Source of the DNA: Longimicrobiales bacterium
Lineage (GTDB): Bacteria > Gemmatimonadota > Gemmatimonadetes > Longimicrobiales > Gaopeijiaceae
Length of the DNA stretch: 64,000 bases
Direction of reading: 5' to 3'
Assembly (NCBI GenBank): GCA_029245345.1
Contig: JAQWPM010000015.1
Coordinates: 183,035 to 247,034, forward strand
Positions 8,016-17,243 of the stretch are shown one piece after another. Under the pieces are notes generated by a model. The model was not told where the DNA came from and searched no databases. It saw nothing but the letters and a program-made list of their open reading frames with translations. The position numbers and the translations under genes are program-made. Within the stretch, counting starts at the first letter, position 1; every line of letters starts with the position of its first letter.

Positions 8016-8324
8016 GCCCGGCGCAGCGAAGGGCGGCGGTAGCGTGGGCACGGAGGGCCTACCGGCTGCCAGAGCGTCGGGCCTGCAGAGCACTGGGCGC
8101 TGCCCGCTAACGGTGCGGTACCAAAGCGTGCAGGCGCCCAGGGAGCCGCTACGGGCTCGTTTGCGGGAGTTGGCGGCGGTTCGGGTGAGCTATGGGTACC
8201 GTGCGACTGCACATCTTGCTACGCCGCGAGGGCTGGCCGGTGAATCGGAAGCTCATCGAGCGTCTGTACCGCGAAGAAGGCCTTACGTTGAAGCGGAAAA
8301 GGCCCAAACGACGGCGCCAGCGCG
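8009..8324 (+). pseudogene. decayed IS3-family OrfB fragment
   Basis: The remnant of the integrase-like OrfB. Homology runs in pieces through three frames: PAQRRAAVAWARRAYRLPER in the first, stopped by TAA at 8108; TVRYQSVQAPREPLRARL and ELAAVRVSYGYR in the second; then LHILLRREGWPVNRKLIERL and YREEGLTLKRKRPKRRR in the third. At least two indels (near 8108 and 8200) are needed to join them. The DDE catalytic domain that should follow is missing altogether, replaced by sequence from another element. About 105 of the usual 270-280 residues remain. It cannot encode an active transposase. Confidence 0.82.
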
Positions 8325-8490
8325 CTTCGGCTCATCACCGCTGCCACTCTCAGGACCACCGAACTCTGGGGCGACCGCCGATACCTCGACCTCTCTTTCC
8401 TCGACCCCAAGGAGCTCGCCAAGGCAGCCTAACCGAAATCACCCAGGAGCGCCTCAAAACGCTTTTACACACTCATCGGGACTTGACCTC
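8325..8490 (+). mobile_element. possible 3' end remnant of an IS256-type element
   Basis: In one frame from 8325 to the TAA at 8430-8432 the sequence reads LRLITAATLRTTELWGDRRY and LDLSFLDPKELAKAA. This resembles the C-terminus of Mutator/IS256 transposases, where an arginine/leucine helix is followed by an E-W-x-x-x-R-R-Y-L pattern. About 40 bases further, TTTTACACACTCATCGGGAC followed by TTGACC resembles the terminal sequence of such elements. The join to the IS3 fragment is abrupt, so one insertion or deletion event probably fused two elements. This is pattern recognition without a database check. Confidence 0.4.
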
Positions 8491-8495
8491 CACGC

Positions 8496-10937
8496 CTAGG
8501 CCCCCCCAAGCTGCTTCGCCGCGATCGCCACCGTCGCCAACGTTCCCATGATCGACAATGTCCGAGTCAGGAACTCATCCACCCTGAAGCTCTCTTCATC
8601 GCCCTTCCGCGGAATAACGATCGTGCTGCCCGGCTGCACGGCGGGATCACTCCGGAAGAAGAGGAACTTGCTGCTAACATCTCGCCATCCGTTTGCATAC
8701 TCGACGTAAGCCTTCCCCCGGTCGCCGTCATCCCCCAGACCACCGGCCCGCTCCAGATAGTCCCCAAGGCTCAGGCCCGGCCCGAAGGGCACCCGCGATT
8801 CGACGCGTACTTCTCCCGTAACCAGCACAGTCCCATCATACTGCGGGATCTCGAGCTGATCACCAGGCAGAAGAATCAGGTTCTCTTCTCCAAAAGGAGA
8901 CGCAAGAGCCCGCTCCAGGTCCAACCCCACCAATACACTGTCCCGCACGAGACGGGCACCGGGAGGGTACGCCTCGGGCGTAAACCCACCCGCAAGCGCC
9001 AAGAAGTCCGCCACGCGATCACTCCGCGTCCGGAACCCGTAGGCTCCAGGGCGCGCGACCTCCCCGGCTACGGTGGCCGCCTCGAATCTTACGTACCCCT
9101 CCATCTGCCTCACAAAGACTCGGTCTCCGTCCATGAGAGAGAATTCAGAGGCTACGGGGCCCTCCGGAACGGGCGCTTCAGCCAGGGGCCACGGCACACT
9201 TCCGGCCAGGCTTAGAGTGTGGGTCACGCTGATCGTATCACCCCGAACGAGACCGGGGAGCGGCCTCACGACTTCGACCTTGAGCCCATTGGCCCCTTCC
9301 GCAAAACCACCCGCCAACAGGATGAGGTCTTCGGCCGTCATGCCACGCGCCAGATCGTAGCTGTCTGGATTCTTGACCAATCCGACAATCGACACGGTCT
9401 CGAGGACCCGCAGCTCCGACGAGCCGAAGACCATGAGGATGTCCTGATCCACGAGCTCCTGGTTCTCTACCGGGGCACCGGCCTCCTCGTCACCGAACGC
9501 CATCTGCACGAGAGTCCGCGTGGAATCCGCCTGGTTCAGTCTCGAGATGTGGACGACAGGCCGAAACGCGTCCGGCAGCAACCCACCGGCGCGGCTGACG
9601 AGGTCCCATGCGGTCATGCCTGAGAACAAGGTGTAGTCCCCAGGCCTGAACACTTGTCCTTGTACGGTTACCCGGTCGCGACGCATCTCTCGAACAGCGA
9701 ATACTTCCACCAAGTCGCCATCGTGCATCAAGACCAATGAGTCTTCCGGGAGGTCGGTCAGCCGGAGATCCACGACGCTACGCTGCGTCAATCCGACTCG
9801 CTCCGACGGCGGGATCACTCGATCGATCAAGATCCGATCTCCATCGCCTGCGGCAGTGAGGCCGCCCGCAAAACCGATCGCGTCGCGAATGTCCTCTCCT
9901 TGTTTCAGCTCGTAGATCGCCTCGCGGCGCACCTCCCCTGTCATGCGCACCTGCGGGCCCGCGAGGGGGACGAAGACAACGTCGCCCTGCTCCAAACGAA
10001 CGTCGTCCGACACTTCCCCGCTGAGCAGATAGTCGTACAGATCTACGGTGGCCACCGTCTCCCCGCCGCGGCGGACGGCTACTGCGCGGAACGACCCGAT
10101 GGCAGTGGGCCCACCCGCCGCGTGGAGCGCGTTGAAGGCGCTCGCCACAGAGCTGATCTGATACGCTCCCGGAGCCTCCACCTCTCCTATGAGGAAGACC
10201 TGGTTCGTGCGCAGCCGGCCCAAAGAAGCGTCAAAGAACGTGGTTGCGTCGGCGCCGCGGCGGACGCCGCTGTAGACGCGCCCCAGTCGTTCATACAAGA
10301 CGTCCTCCAGGTCGGACAACGTCCGCCCATTAACGGACACCTGGCCCACATCCGGGATCACGATGGACCCCTCGCGAGTCACCCCGAGCGTGTAGGCCAG
10401 CTCGACGTCCCCCGTCAGAACGAGTCGGAGCTGGTCGTCCGGCCCGAGTCGGTAGCTCGCGTCCACCGGCCCCATACGCATCGGGTCGAAGCGGGTCGTC
10501 CCTGAGCTGAAGACCTCCGTACCGAATACCGTGAGGCCGCCTTCGTCTTCGGCGATGTCCAACGCCGCAAGAGAATCGGCCTCGAGGTCCATGTCGAGAA
10601 GCTCCGCACCAGCATCCTCGAACACCATCCCCATCTGTTCGAGCGCCGCTAGGAAGTCGGCGCTGGGCGCCACAGCCTCGTCCGCTCCACCCTCTAAGAC
10701 GTCGAAGTACTGGTCCGCCAATGCAGGGTCGAGGCCCTGCTGCCGTAGGCGCTGAGCCACTTGGGCGCGCGATAGGCCCGACTCCCGAAGCCCCGCGATG
10801 ATCTCTTCCGTGCTGACTTGCCGGCCAGCAGCTCGGGCTTGGATGGCCTGCTGGACGACATCCTGAGCACGGAGATCCTGCGTCCCGAAAGCTGCGGAAA
10901 CGAGTAGCGCTGATACGAGGAGTGACTTCCAATTCAT
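8496..10937 (-). CDS. large polysaccharide export protein with about six SLBB repeats
   Basis: An 813-residue periplasmic/outer-membrane polysaccharide export protein. I start at the ATG at 10937, which gives a signal peptide (KSLLVSALLVSAAFG then LRAQD); an in-frame GTG at 11069 would bury it. A polysaccharide export sheath (PES) domain begins near residue 161 (YRLGPDDQLRLVLTGDV). SLBB-type repeats follow at about 249 (GEVEAPGAYQI), 334, 429 (GQVFRPGDYTL), 517, 626 (GEVARPGAYGF) and 709. Wza has two SLBB domains, so this is an expanded form. It ends VAIAAKQLGGA without an obvious membrane helix longer than about 15 residues. It lies 83 bases after secA on the same strand. A role as an export channel or periplasmic scaffold is inferred from the family. 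Confidence 0.85.
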   Translation of the reverse strand: MNWKSLLVSALLVSAAFGTQDLRAQDVVQQAIQARAAGRQVSTEEIIAGLRESGLSRAQVAQRLRQQGLDPALADQYFDVLEGGADEAVAPSADFLAALEQMGMVFEDAGAELLDMDLEADSLAALDIAEDEGGLTVFGTEVFSSGTTRFDPMRMGPVDASYRLGPDDQLRLVLTGDVELAYTLGVTREGSIVIPDVGQVSVNGRTLSDLEDVLYERLGRVYSGVRRGADATTFFDASLGRLRTNQVFLIGEVEAPGAYQISSVASAFNALHAAGGPTAIGSFRAVAVRRGGETVATVDLYDYLLSGEVSDDVRLEQGDVVFVPLAGPQVRMTGEVRREAIYELKQGEDIRDAIGFAGGLTAAGDGDRILIDRVIPPSERVGLTQRSVVDLRLTDLPEDSLVLMHDGDLVEVFAVREMRRDRVTVQGQVFRPGDYTLFSGMTAWDLVSRAGGLLPDAFRPVVHISRLNQADSTRTLVQMAFGDEEAGAPVENQELVDQDILMVFGSSELRVLETVSIVGLVKNPDSYDLARGMTAEDLILLAGGFAEGANGLKVEVVRPLPGLVRGDTISVTHTLSLAGSVPWPLAEAPVPEGPVASEFSLMDGDRVFVRQMEGYVRFEAATVAGEVARPGAYGFRTRSDRVADFLALAGGFTPEAYPPGARLVRDSVLVGLDLERALASPFGEENLILLPGDQLEIPQYDGTVLVTGEVRVESRVPFGPGLSLGDYLERAGGLGDDGDRGKAYVEYANGWRDVSSKFLFFRSDPAVQPGSTIVIPRKGDEESFRVDEFLTRTLSIMGTLATVAIAAKQLGGA

Positions 10938-11020
10938 GACGACTCGTGACCTAGGTTGCGGTACTGGAAGGAGCTTTGGCGGGCGGAACACGAACTCCGG
11001 CAACGTAATACGGACAAAGC

Positions 11021-14000
11021 TCACCTGCCATGACACTTCTTGTACTTCTTGCCCGATCCACAGGGGCAAGAATCGTTCCGCCCCGGCTCCTGCTCCACGT
11101 GCACCGGCTTCTTCTCAACGCGCTCGCCCCGATTGGTAGCCAACCGCCGCGGGTCCGGCCCTGAAGCCACACCGGCTCCGGCCGCCCCACCCGCCCGAGC
11201 CGACATCCCCAACTCGTCCCGACCCGCAGCCGGACCTGATCCGCCTGCCGCACCCCGCCGAGCCGCCTGCCCTGCCCGCCCTGCCAAATCTCCACCCGGC
11301 GAGTCCGAAGGCCCAGAATAAGCCAGCCGCTGCGGAGCCGCCTGCCTCCGCGGCTGCGGCGGCCCGAACTGCGCGCGGTAGAAGTAGCTCCCAACCGTCT
11401 TCCGCAGTTCCGCCATGAGGTCCACGAACATGTCGTAGGCCTCCTTCTTGTACTCGACCAGCGGATCCTTCTGCCCCCACCCACGGAACCCGATCGACGC
11501 CTTCAGGTGATCGAGGTCGTACAAGTGATCCTTCCACTTGTCGTCGATCACCGAGAGCAGGATGAAGCTCGTCACCTGGCCCTGATGTTCGCCAAGGCTC
11601 TCGAGCTTCCGATGGAACGCCTCCTTGAGGCCACCCATCACCCACTCCTCGATCACATGCCGATCAAATTCGTGCTCAGGGTCGTTCTGCTCCGGCAACT
11701 GCGTGACCATGAGGAAGAAATCGAGCAAAAGACGACGACGTAGACCGGCCAGGTCCCAAGACTCGTCCGTGGAGTGCTCGGGCATGTACTCGTCGATGGC
11801 GTCTTGGGCAGCATGTTCGATCATCTCCCAGATCTCACCCTTGAGATCTTCACCGCCCTCAAGCGCGAACAAGCGCAGATCATAAATGACCTCGCGCTGC
11901 TGGTTCATGACGTCGTCGTAGTCGAGGAGGCGCTTACGGGCCTCGAAGTTGTTGGTCTCGACCTTTCCCTGGGCACGTCCAATCGACTTCGTGACGAGCC
12001 CGTGCGTGATCACCTCTCCTTCTTCGGCGCCCCAACGATCCATGACGTTGGCGATCCGCTCGGACCCGAACAGACGCATGAGGTCGTCTTCCAGCGACAG
12101 ATAGAACTGAGACGAGCCCGGGTCCCCCTGACGCCCCGCACGGCCGCGTAGCTGCCGATCGATGCGCCGCGAGTCATGACGCTCGGACCCTAGGATCTGC
12201 AAGCCACCGTACTCGAGGACGTCATCGTCCGCGTCGACCTTGAGTTTATCGGCCCGCACCGGGTCGATGGGCCACACGTCGTCGAGTTCGATCCCCCGCT
12301 CTTTCAACCAGCCGAGGGTTCGTTCATCCATCACGCCCTCGCCGAGCTTAATGTCGGTGCCGCGCCCGGCCATGTTCGTAGCAATCGTGACGGCACCCGG
12401 CCGACCCGCGTCCCGTACGATGTCGGACTCAGACTTGTGGTGCTTGGCGTTGAGCACCTGGTGTGCGATCCCACGGCGCTTGAGCATGCGCGAAAACGTT
12501 TCGGAAATTTCGACGTTGGTGGTACCCACCAAGACCGGCAACTCAAGCGTGTTGAGCCGCGCGATTTCGTCCATGAGCGCGTTGTACTTCTCACGCTTTG
12601 TGCGGAAGATCAGGTCGTCGCGGTCGTCCCGCACGATGGGCCGATTGGTGGGGATCACGAAGACATCGAGACCATAGATCTGATGGAACTCGGTCTCCTC
12701 GGTCTCCGCCGTACCCGTCATGCCCGCGAGCTTGTCGTACATGCGGAAGTAGTTCTGGATGGTGATCGTGGCGAGGGTCTGAGTCTCACCCTTGATCTCG
12801 ACGCCCTCCTTCGCCTCCACCGCCTGGTGCAGCCCATCGCTCCAGCGCCGACCGGCCATCTGTCGACCGGTGAATTCATCTACAATGACGACTTCCCCCG
12901 ACTCGCCAATGATGTACTTCTCGTCCTTGTGAAAGAGCGTGTATGCCTTCAGCAGCTGATGGATGACGTGGATCTTCTGGCTCTTGGCTGCAAATTCGGC
13001 CTCGAGTCCCTGCATCTTCTCTCGCTTCTCATCGACCGAGAGCGTCTCGCTCTCTTCGATCTCACCCATCTCGACAGAGAGATCCGGTACGGTGAAAGCC
13101 TCTGGATCCGTCGGTGACATCTCGTCGAGCCCGCGATCCGACAGGTGCACGTTGTGCCCCTTCTCGTCCATCGCGAAGTAGAGCATCTCGTCGATGTCGT
13201 GAAGGCGCTTCTCCCGCATGTAGTCGCCTTCGACCTTTTGAATCAGCGTCTGAAGCGACGGGTCGTCAGCCTGCATCTTCATGAACCGCTTGTGCTTCGG
13301 CGCCCCACGCTTCACTGCAAGCAACTTCTCACCGGCCTCGAACTCCTCGCCGGCCTCCAGGTGCTTCTCCGCTTCGGCCACCATCTCGTTGGCAATGCGG
13401 AGCTGCTTCTTGTAGAGAGCCGCAACGATGGAGTTGAACTGCTTGAACGGCGTGGACGTGTCACGCCCAACCGGACCCGAGATGATGAGCGGCGTACGCG
13501 CCTCATCGATCAAGATCGAGTCGACTTCATCGATAATCGCGAAAGCATATTCACGCTGCACCCGCTGCTCGAGCGTGTGCACCATGTTGTCGCGCAGATA
13601 GTCGAAGCCGTACTCGTTGTTGGTGCCGTATGTGATATCCGCGTTGTACGCAGCTTGCCGCTCAGGTGAGCCCGGGTCGTACCTGTCGATCACGTCATAG
13701 GTAAGCCCGAGGAAGTTGTAGACCGTGCCCATCCACTCGGCGTCGCGCTGAGCCAAATAGGTGTTTACCGTGACCAAGTGCGCACCACGACCCGTGAGTG
13801 CGTTCAGATAGAGCGGCATGGTCGCGACCAGTGTCTTGCCCTCACCCGTCGCCATCTCGCAGGCTTTCCCGTCGTGCAAGGCGATCCCACCCATGAGCTG
13901 CACATCATAGGGGACCATGTCCCAAACGAGCTTCTGGCCCGTGACCAAAATCTCCCTGCCCATGAGCCGACGGCACGCGTCCTTCACGACCGCGAAGGCC

Positions 14001-14326
14001 TCCGGAAGGATGTCTTCGAGCGTGTCTTCGATCACCTCCAGTAGGTCGGCCTCGAGTCCTCCGACCTGAAGGGAAAGCCTCTCACGCTCCAGGCCATCTT
14101 CAGAGCGGCGTTTCTCGTCCTTGAGGCCCTCGATCTCCGCCTGGAGCGCTGCTGTGGCGTCCGCAATGCGCTGCTTGAACTCGTCGGTCTTCGCCTTGAG
14201 CTGGTCATCGGACAGCGAGGCATATTCGTCTACGAGTTCATTGATCTCGGCGACAATGGGTTCGAGCCTCTTGGCTTCACGTTTGTGGTGATTGCCAAGA
14301 AAGGTCTTTACGGCTGCTTTGAGCAT
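11021..14326 (-). CDS. secA: preprotein translocase ATPase SecA
   Basis: The ATPase motor that drives proteins through SecYEG. At 1101 residues it is about 200 longer than E. coli SecA. The N-terminus carries an inserted charged helical region (about 55-105), which moves Walker A (EMATGEGKTLVA) to near residue 157. The DEAD-type motif is IIDEVDSILIDEARTPLIIS. Helicase motifs ATNMAGRGTDIKLGEG and GRAGRQGDPGSSQFYLSLED are intact. The C-terminus has a Gly/Ala/Pro-rich linker, then the zinc-binding SEC-C motif NDSCPCGSGKKYKKCHGR. Its partner secY lies in the same window at 52879-54201. It sits between two polysaccharide genes with no evident functional tie. Confidence 0.98.
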   Translation of the reverse strand: MLKAAVKTFLGNHHKREAKRLEPIVAEINELVDEYASLSDDQLKAKTDEFKQRIADATAALQAEIEGLKDEKRRSEDGLERERLSLQVGGLEADLLEVIEDTLEDILPEAFAVVKDACRRLMGREILVTGQKLVWDMVPYDVQLMGGIALHDGKACEMATGEGKTLVATMPLYLNALTGRGAHLVTVNTYLAQRDAEWMGTVYNFLGLTYDVIDRYDPGSPERQAAYNADITYGTNNEYGFDYLRDNMVHTLEQRVQREYAFAIIDEVDSILIDEARTPLIISGPVGRDTSTPFKQFNSIVAALYKKQLRIANEMVAEAEKHLEAGEEFEAGEKLLAVKRGAPKHKRFMKMQADDPSLQTLIQKVEGDYMREKRLHDIDEMLYFAMDEKGHNVHLSDRGLDEMSPTDPEAFTVPDLSVEMGEIEESETLSVDEKREKMQGLEAEFAAKSQKIHVIHQLLKAYTLFHKDEKYIIGESGEVVIVDEFTGRQMAGRRWSDGLHQAVEAKEGVEIKGETQTLATITIQNYFRMYDKLAGMTGTAETEETEFHQIYGLDVFVIPTNRPIVRDDRDDLIFRTKREKYNALMDEIARLNTLELPVLVGTTNVEISETFSRMLKRRGIAHQVLNAKHHKSESDIVRDAGRPGAVTIATNMAGRGTDIKLGEGVMDERTLGWLKERGIELDDVWPIDPVRADKLKVDADDDVLEYGGLQILGSERHDSRRIDRQLRGRAGRQGDPGSSQFYLSLEDDLMRLFGSERIANVMDRWGAEEGEVITHGLVTKSIGRAQGKVETNNFEARKRLLDYDDVMNQQREVIYDLRLFALEGGEDLKGEIWEMIEHAAQDAIDEYMPEHSTDESWDLAGLRRRLLLDFFLMVTQLPEQNDPEHEFDRHVIEEWVMGGLKEAFHRKLESLGEHQGQVTSFILLSVIDDKWKDHLYDLDHLKASIGFRGWGQKDPLVEYKKEAYDMFVDLMAELRKTVGSYFYRAQFGPPQPRRQAAPQRLAYSGPSDSPGGDLAGRAGQAARRGAAGGSGPAAGRDELGMSARAGGAAGAGVASGPDPRRLATNRGERVEKKPVHVEQEPGRNDSCPCGSGKKYKKCHGR

Positions 14327-14418
14327 GGAGCAAAATCGCAGGCCCCGAACATAGGCTCCGGACCGCGCAGTTGTTGGATTTCAAAGGTGTACTACAGGCG
14401 CAGAGTTACACCGCGCGA

Positions 14419-16341
14419 TCAGCTATGGGTCCCCACGATTCCGGCGCGGGGCCCGGGCTCGCGCGGCCCCTGGCCGCGCCCCGCGACTTCGGGAAATGCC
14501 TCGACCAAAAAGCGAAGGAGTCGCTCTTCGTCTCGACCCGCAAGAGCGGACAGTAACTCTCCGGTCGCCTCATGATAAGCCTGTGGCGTCTCAACCAAAA
14601 AGACGCGGTCCGTCTCCGTGGGGTGCACGGCCTCATCGGGGTCAGACAACTCCTCATGCATCTTCTCGCCGGGCCGCACGCCTGTGATGACGACGTTCTC
14701 GCCCAGACGGAACGGTTGTCCAGACAGCCTGAGAATATCTCGCGCCAAGTCGATGATCTTCACCGGCTCACCCATGTCCAACATCGCTACATGTCCAGGG
14801 AAGGACCTGAGAAGTGATGTCTGGAGAATCAACCTCACCGCTTCTGGAATTGTCATGAAGTAACGAGTCATCTCATCACTCGTGACAGTCAGAGGCTCGC
14901 CGTTCTCGATCTGCCTCTTGAAGAGGGGGATCACACTGCCGTTGCTGCCCAGGACGTTCCCGAAGCGAACGGCCCCGAAGTCAGTATCCGGATACTTGGA
15001 CTGGAGGTGCAGAACCACGCGCTCGGCCAACTGCTTGGTTGCCCCCATGATGCTCGACGGGCGAACAGCCTTGTCCGTGCTAACCAGCACGAACGATCCT
15101 ACGCCGGCGGTGGCAGCCTCTGAGGCGACGACATAGGTCCCAAACACGTTGGTCACTACCGCAGAACGGCGGTTGTGCTCCATGAGAGGGACATGTTTGT
15201 AGGCGGCAGCGTGGAAGATGCGGTCTGGGCCATAACGTTCGATCGCCCCCCGCACTGAAGCCACGTCCGTGACGCTCGAGACGAGCGGTACGAGCTGTAC
15301 ATCGGGTGCCAGAGCCCGAAGTTCCAACTCCAAGAAGTACATCGGCGACTCAGCCTGGTCGAAGAGCACCAGGCATCTCGGCTTGTTGATGGCAACCTGT
15401 CTCGCCAACTCGGAACCGATGGAGCCCGCCGCACCGGTAACCATGACCGTCTTACCGCGGAGGTCCTCGGCAAGTGCGGGCAACTGCAGCCGCACGGGAT
15501 CCCGACCGAGGAGGTCGTCGATCTGCACATCCCTAACGTGCTGAACAGACGCCGAGCCATCGAGCACGTCCTCGATGCCTGGCAGGATCTTGAGTGGCAA
15601 CGCCGCGTCCTCGCACCGGGAGATGATCTTCCTGAGCTGTTCAGAAGTCGCGCTGGGGACCCCAATGACGATCTCTTGAGCCCTCAGAGTCTCCGCGATC
15701 ACAGAGATATCCTCCGTCGACCCGACCACCTCTACACCGTGGATCAACGTCCCCCATTTGAAGGGATCGTCGTCCAAGATGCCGACAGGGATGTAACCGG
15801 AGACCGAGCGCTGCATCTGCGTCACGAGCAACTGGGCCGCTTCGCCCGCCCCAACCACAAGCACACGCTTCCGATCGACCGCCTGACGCACACGTGAGAA
15901 TTCGTAGATGAGTCGATAGAGGACCCAGACTGCGCCTGTTCCGTAGCCGCTGAAGACCCACTCTAGTAGGACGACGGACCGAGGGACCGAGTTGAGTGCG
16001 CTGATGTTCCAGGTAAGTACGAGGAAGACCACGGATCCAGCGGTCGTCGCCCCAAGAAGCCTCATGACGTCACGGGTGCCCACGTAGCGCCACCGACTGA
16101 TCCCAAGCCGGAACAAGTAGTTGAAGCCCAACCGAATGACGACAAGAAGGACCAATGCCTCGCCAAAGTGCCACCCAACGAGCATCGCCGCATCAAATTC
16201 GAAGCGGGCGAGATACGCCATGGACAGCGAAGCGGCCGCGACGCCGGCGTATACTACGGACGCCACAGTCCGCCGATGGCGACGAGCCCATTCCACCAAT
16301 CGAATCAACGGTCGGGGCGAAGCAGCAACAGTAGGCATCAT
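14419..16341 (-). CDS. membrane-bound PglF/WbpM-like nucleotide-sugar 4,6-dehydratase
   Basis: A 640-residue inner-membrane enzyme of the PglF/WbpM/CapD group, which dehydrates UDP-HexNAc to a 4-keto-6-deoxy sugar. From the paired ATG codons at 16341/16338 there are four hydrophobic segments (about 20-125), then a first Rossmann domain (VLVVGAGEAAQLLVTQMQRS), then the catalytic short-chain dehydrogenase domain (VMVTGAAGSIGSELARQVA; IFHAAAYKHVPLMEHN; STDKAVRPSSIMGATKQLAE; GVRPGEKMHEELSD). A longer start at 16437 is open but gives an unlikely hydrophilic leader. It is divergent from the SLBB gene at 16621. Together with the soluble PseB-like enzyme it gives the window two HexNAc dehydratases. 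It likely feeds the glycosyltransferases of this locus. Confidence 0.9.
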   Translation of the reverse strand: MMPTVAASPRPLIRLVEWARRHRRTVASVVYAGVAAASLSMAYLARFEFDAAMLVGWHFGEALVLLVVIRLGFNYLFRLGISRWRYVGTRDVMRLLGATTAGSVVFLVLTWNISALNSVPRSVVLLEWVFSGYGTGAVWVLYRLIYEFSRVRQAVDRKRVLVVGAGEAAQLLVTQMQRSVSGYIPVGILDDDPFKWGTLIHGVEVVGSTEDISVIAETLRAQEIVIGVPSATSEQLRKIISRCEDAALPLKILPGIEDVLDGSASVQHVRDVQIDDLLGRDPVRLQLPALAEDLRGKTVMVTGAAGSIGSELARQVAINKPRCLVLFDQAESPMYFLELELRALAPDVQLVPLVSSVTDVASVRGAIERYGPDRIFHAAAYKHVPLMEHNRRSAVVTNVFGTYVVASEAATAGVGSFVLVSTDKAVRPSSIMGATKQLAERVVLHLQSKYPDTDFGAVRFGNVLGSNGSVIPLFKRQIENGEPLTVTSDEMTRYFMTIPEAVRLILQTSLLRSFPGHVAMLDMGEPVKIIDLARDILRLSGQPFRLGENVVITGVRPGEKMHEELSDPDEAVHPTETDRVFLVETPQAYHEATGELLSALAGRDEERLLRFLVEAFPEVAGRGQGPREPGPRAGIVGTHS

Positions 16342-16620
16342 TCGCAGTCGAGCATTACTCGGCCGTCGGTCTCCGATGGACCCAGTAGATTGATCAAGGT
16401 CCTCAACGTGAGCTTGGATGCACGCAAGATGGCCCATGAGTTGTCTCCGTGACAGAGGTTTCTACTCATCGGCAAGTCTCGGTGTAGCGTAAGGGCCGGA
16501 TCTCCCGGGCCGGAGCGCCCGGCATCGTTGTTGCATTATGCACCCAATGGTACTTTGGAGGCAGGAAGGTTTGAAGGGCCCACCCCGCCCGACACCCACC
16601 CGAACACCGCGATTTTCCTT
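16342..16620. other. divergent promoter region
   Basis: A 279-base gap between two divergent polysaccharide genes. It should hold promoters for both. For the plus strand a weak pair TTGTTG, 17 bases, TACTTT is near 16528-16556. CCGGGC and GCCCGG around 16508-16525 form a six-base-pair hairpin with a six-base loop. No clear operator or gene is seen; short open frames here are not supported. Confidence 0.35.
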
Positions 16621-17229
16621 GTGAAACGTTTGATGATTCTGGCCGCCATGGCGGCAATGACGTGGACTCCCCCGCTTGCGGCTCAGGCGCCTCAGGGAGG
16701 ACAACTTCTTCGATCGGGTGATGTCATCCGTCTCAACATCTGGCGAGAACCGGATATGTCGGGTGAGTACGTCATTGATGAGGCGGGCTCCGTCATTTTC
16801 CCCCGGGTGGGTGAATACTTCGTCCTTGAGGAGGACAATGCCTCGCTGGAGGCAAAGCTCCTCGCTGACTATCTGCAATATCTCCGGAATCCGTCGATCG
16901 AGGTGACCGTGCTTCGCAGGGTGAGCATCATTGGTGCGGTGAATGATCCAGGTCAAAAGTTGGTCGACCCGACCGTCACAATTGCCGACGCCCTCGCCAT
17001 GGCGGGGGGTGCAACCACTCTCGGTGATCAGAACAAGATTCGTATCATCCGCGACGGCGTCATGGTCGAGGCCGAGCTGTCCGTGGACACGCGCCTTACA
17101 GACTCCACGATCCGGTCCGGAGATCAGATCTTCGTTCCTGAACGTCCTTGGCTCAGTAGAAACACCGGAGTGGTCGCCACGGGAATCAGCGCCTCCGTGG
17201 CTCTGATCATCGCCCTCTTCATTCGCTAG
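16621..17229 (+). CDS. minimal SLBB polysaccharide export protein (Wza-like)
   Basis: A 202-residue export protein. The GTG at 16621 gives a clean signal peptide (KRLMILAAMAAMTWTPPLAA, cut near AQA). A PES domain follows (LLRSGDVIRLNIWREPDMSG), then one SLBB domain (VNDPGQKLVDPTVTIADALA, with MAGGATTLGD). It ends in a hydrophobic helix, GVVATGISASVALIIALFIR, stopping directly after Arg. Wza is about 380 residues with two SLBB domains; this is roughly half that size. The C-terminal helix could be the outer-membrane-spanning part, as in Wza. It lies 14 bases before the Wzc-like kinase, so the two are probably an export pair. It is a close paralogue in layout of the protein at 23467-24081. Confidence 0.88.
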   Translation: MKRLMILAAMAAMTWTPPLAAQAPQGGQLLRSGDVIRLNIWREPDMSGEYVIDEAGSVIFPRVGEYFVLEEDNASLEAKLLADYLQYLRNPSIEVTVLRRVSIIGAVNDPGQKLVDPTVTIADALAMAGGATTLGDQNKIRIIRDGVMVEAELSVDTRLTDSTIRSGDQIFVPERPWLSRNTGVVATGISASVALIIALFIR

Positions 17230-17243
17230 AAGTCATAGATTCC

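Noticed and set aside
13300..13520. Arg/Ser-rich minus-strand frame in secA
   Set aside because: Alternative frame of secA, with biased composition and no start context.
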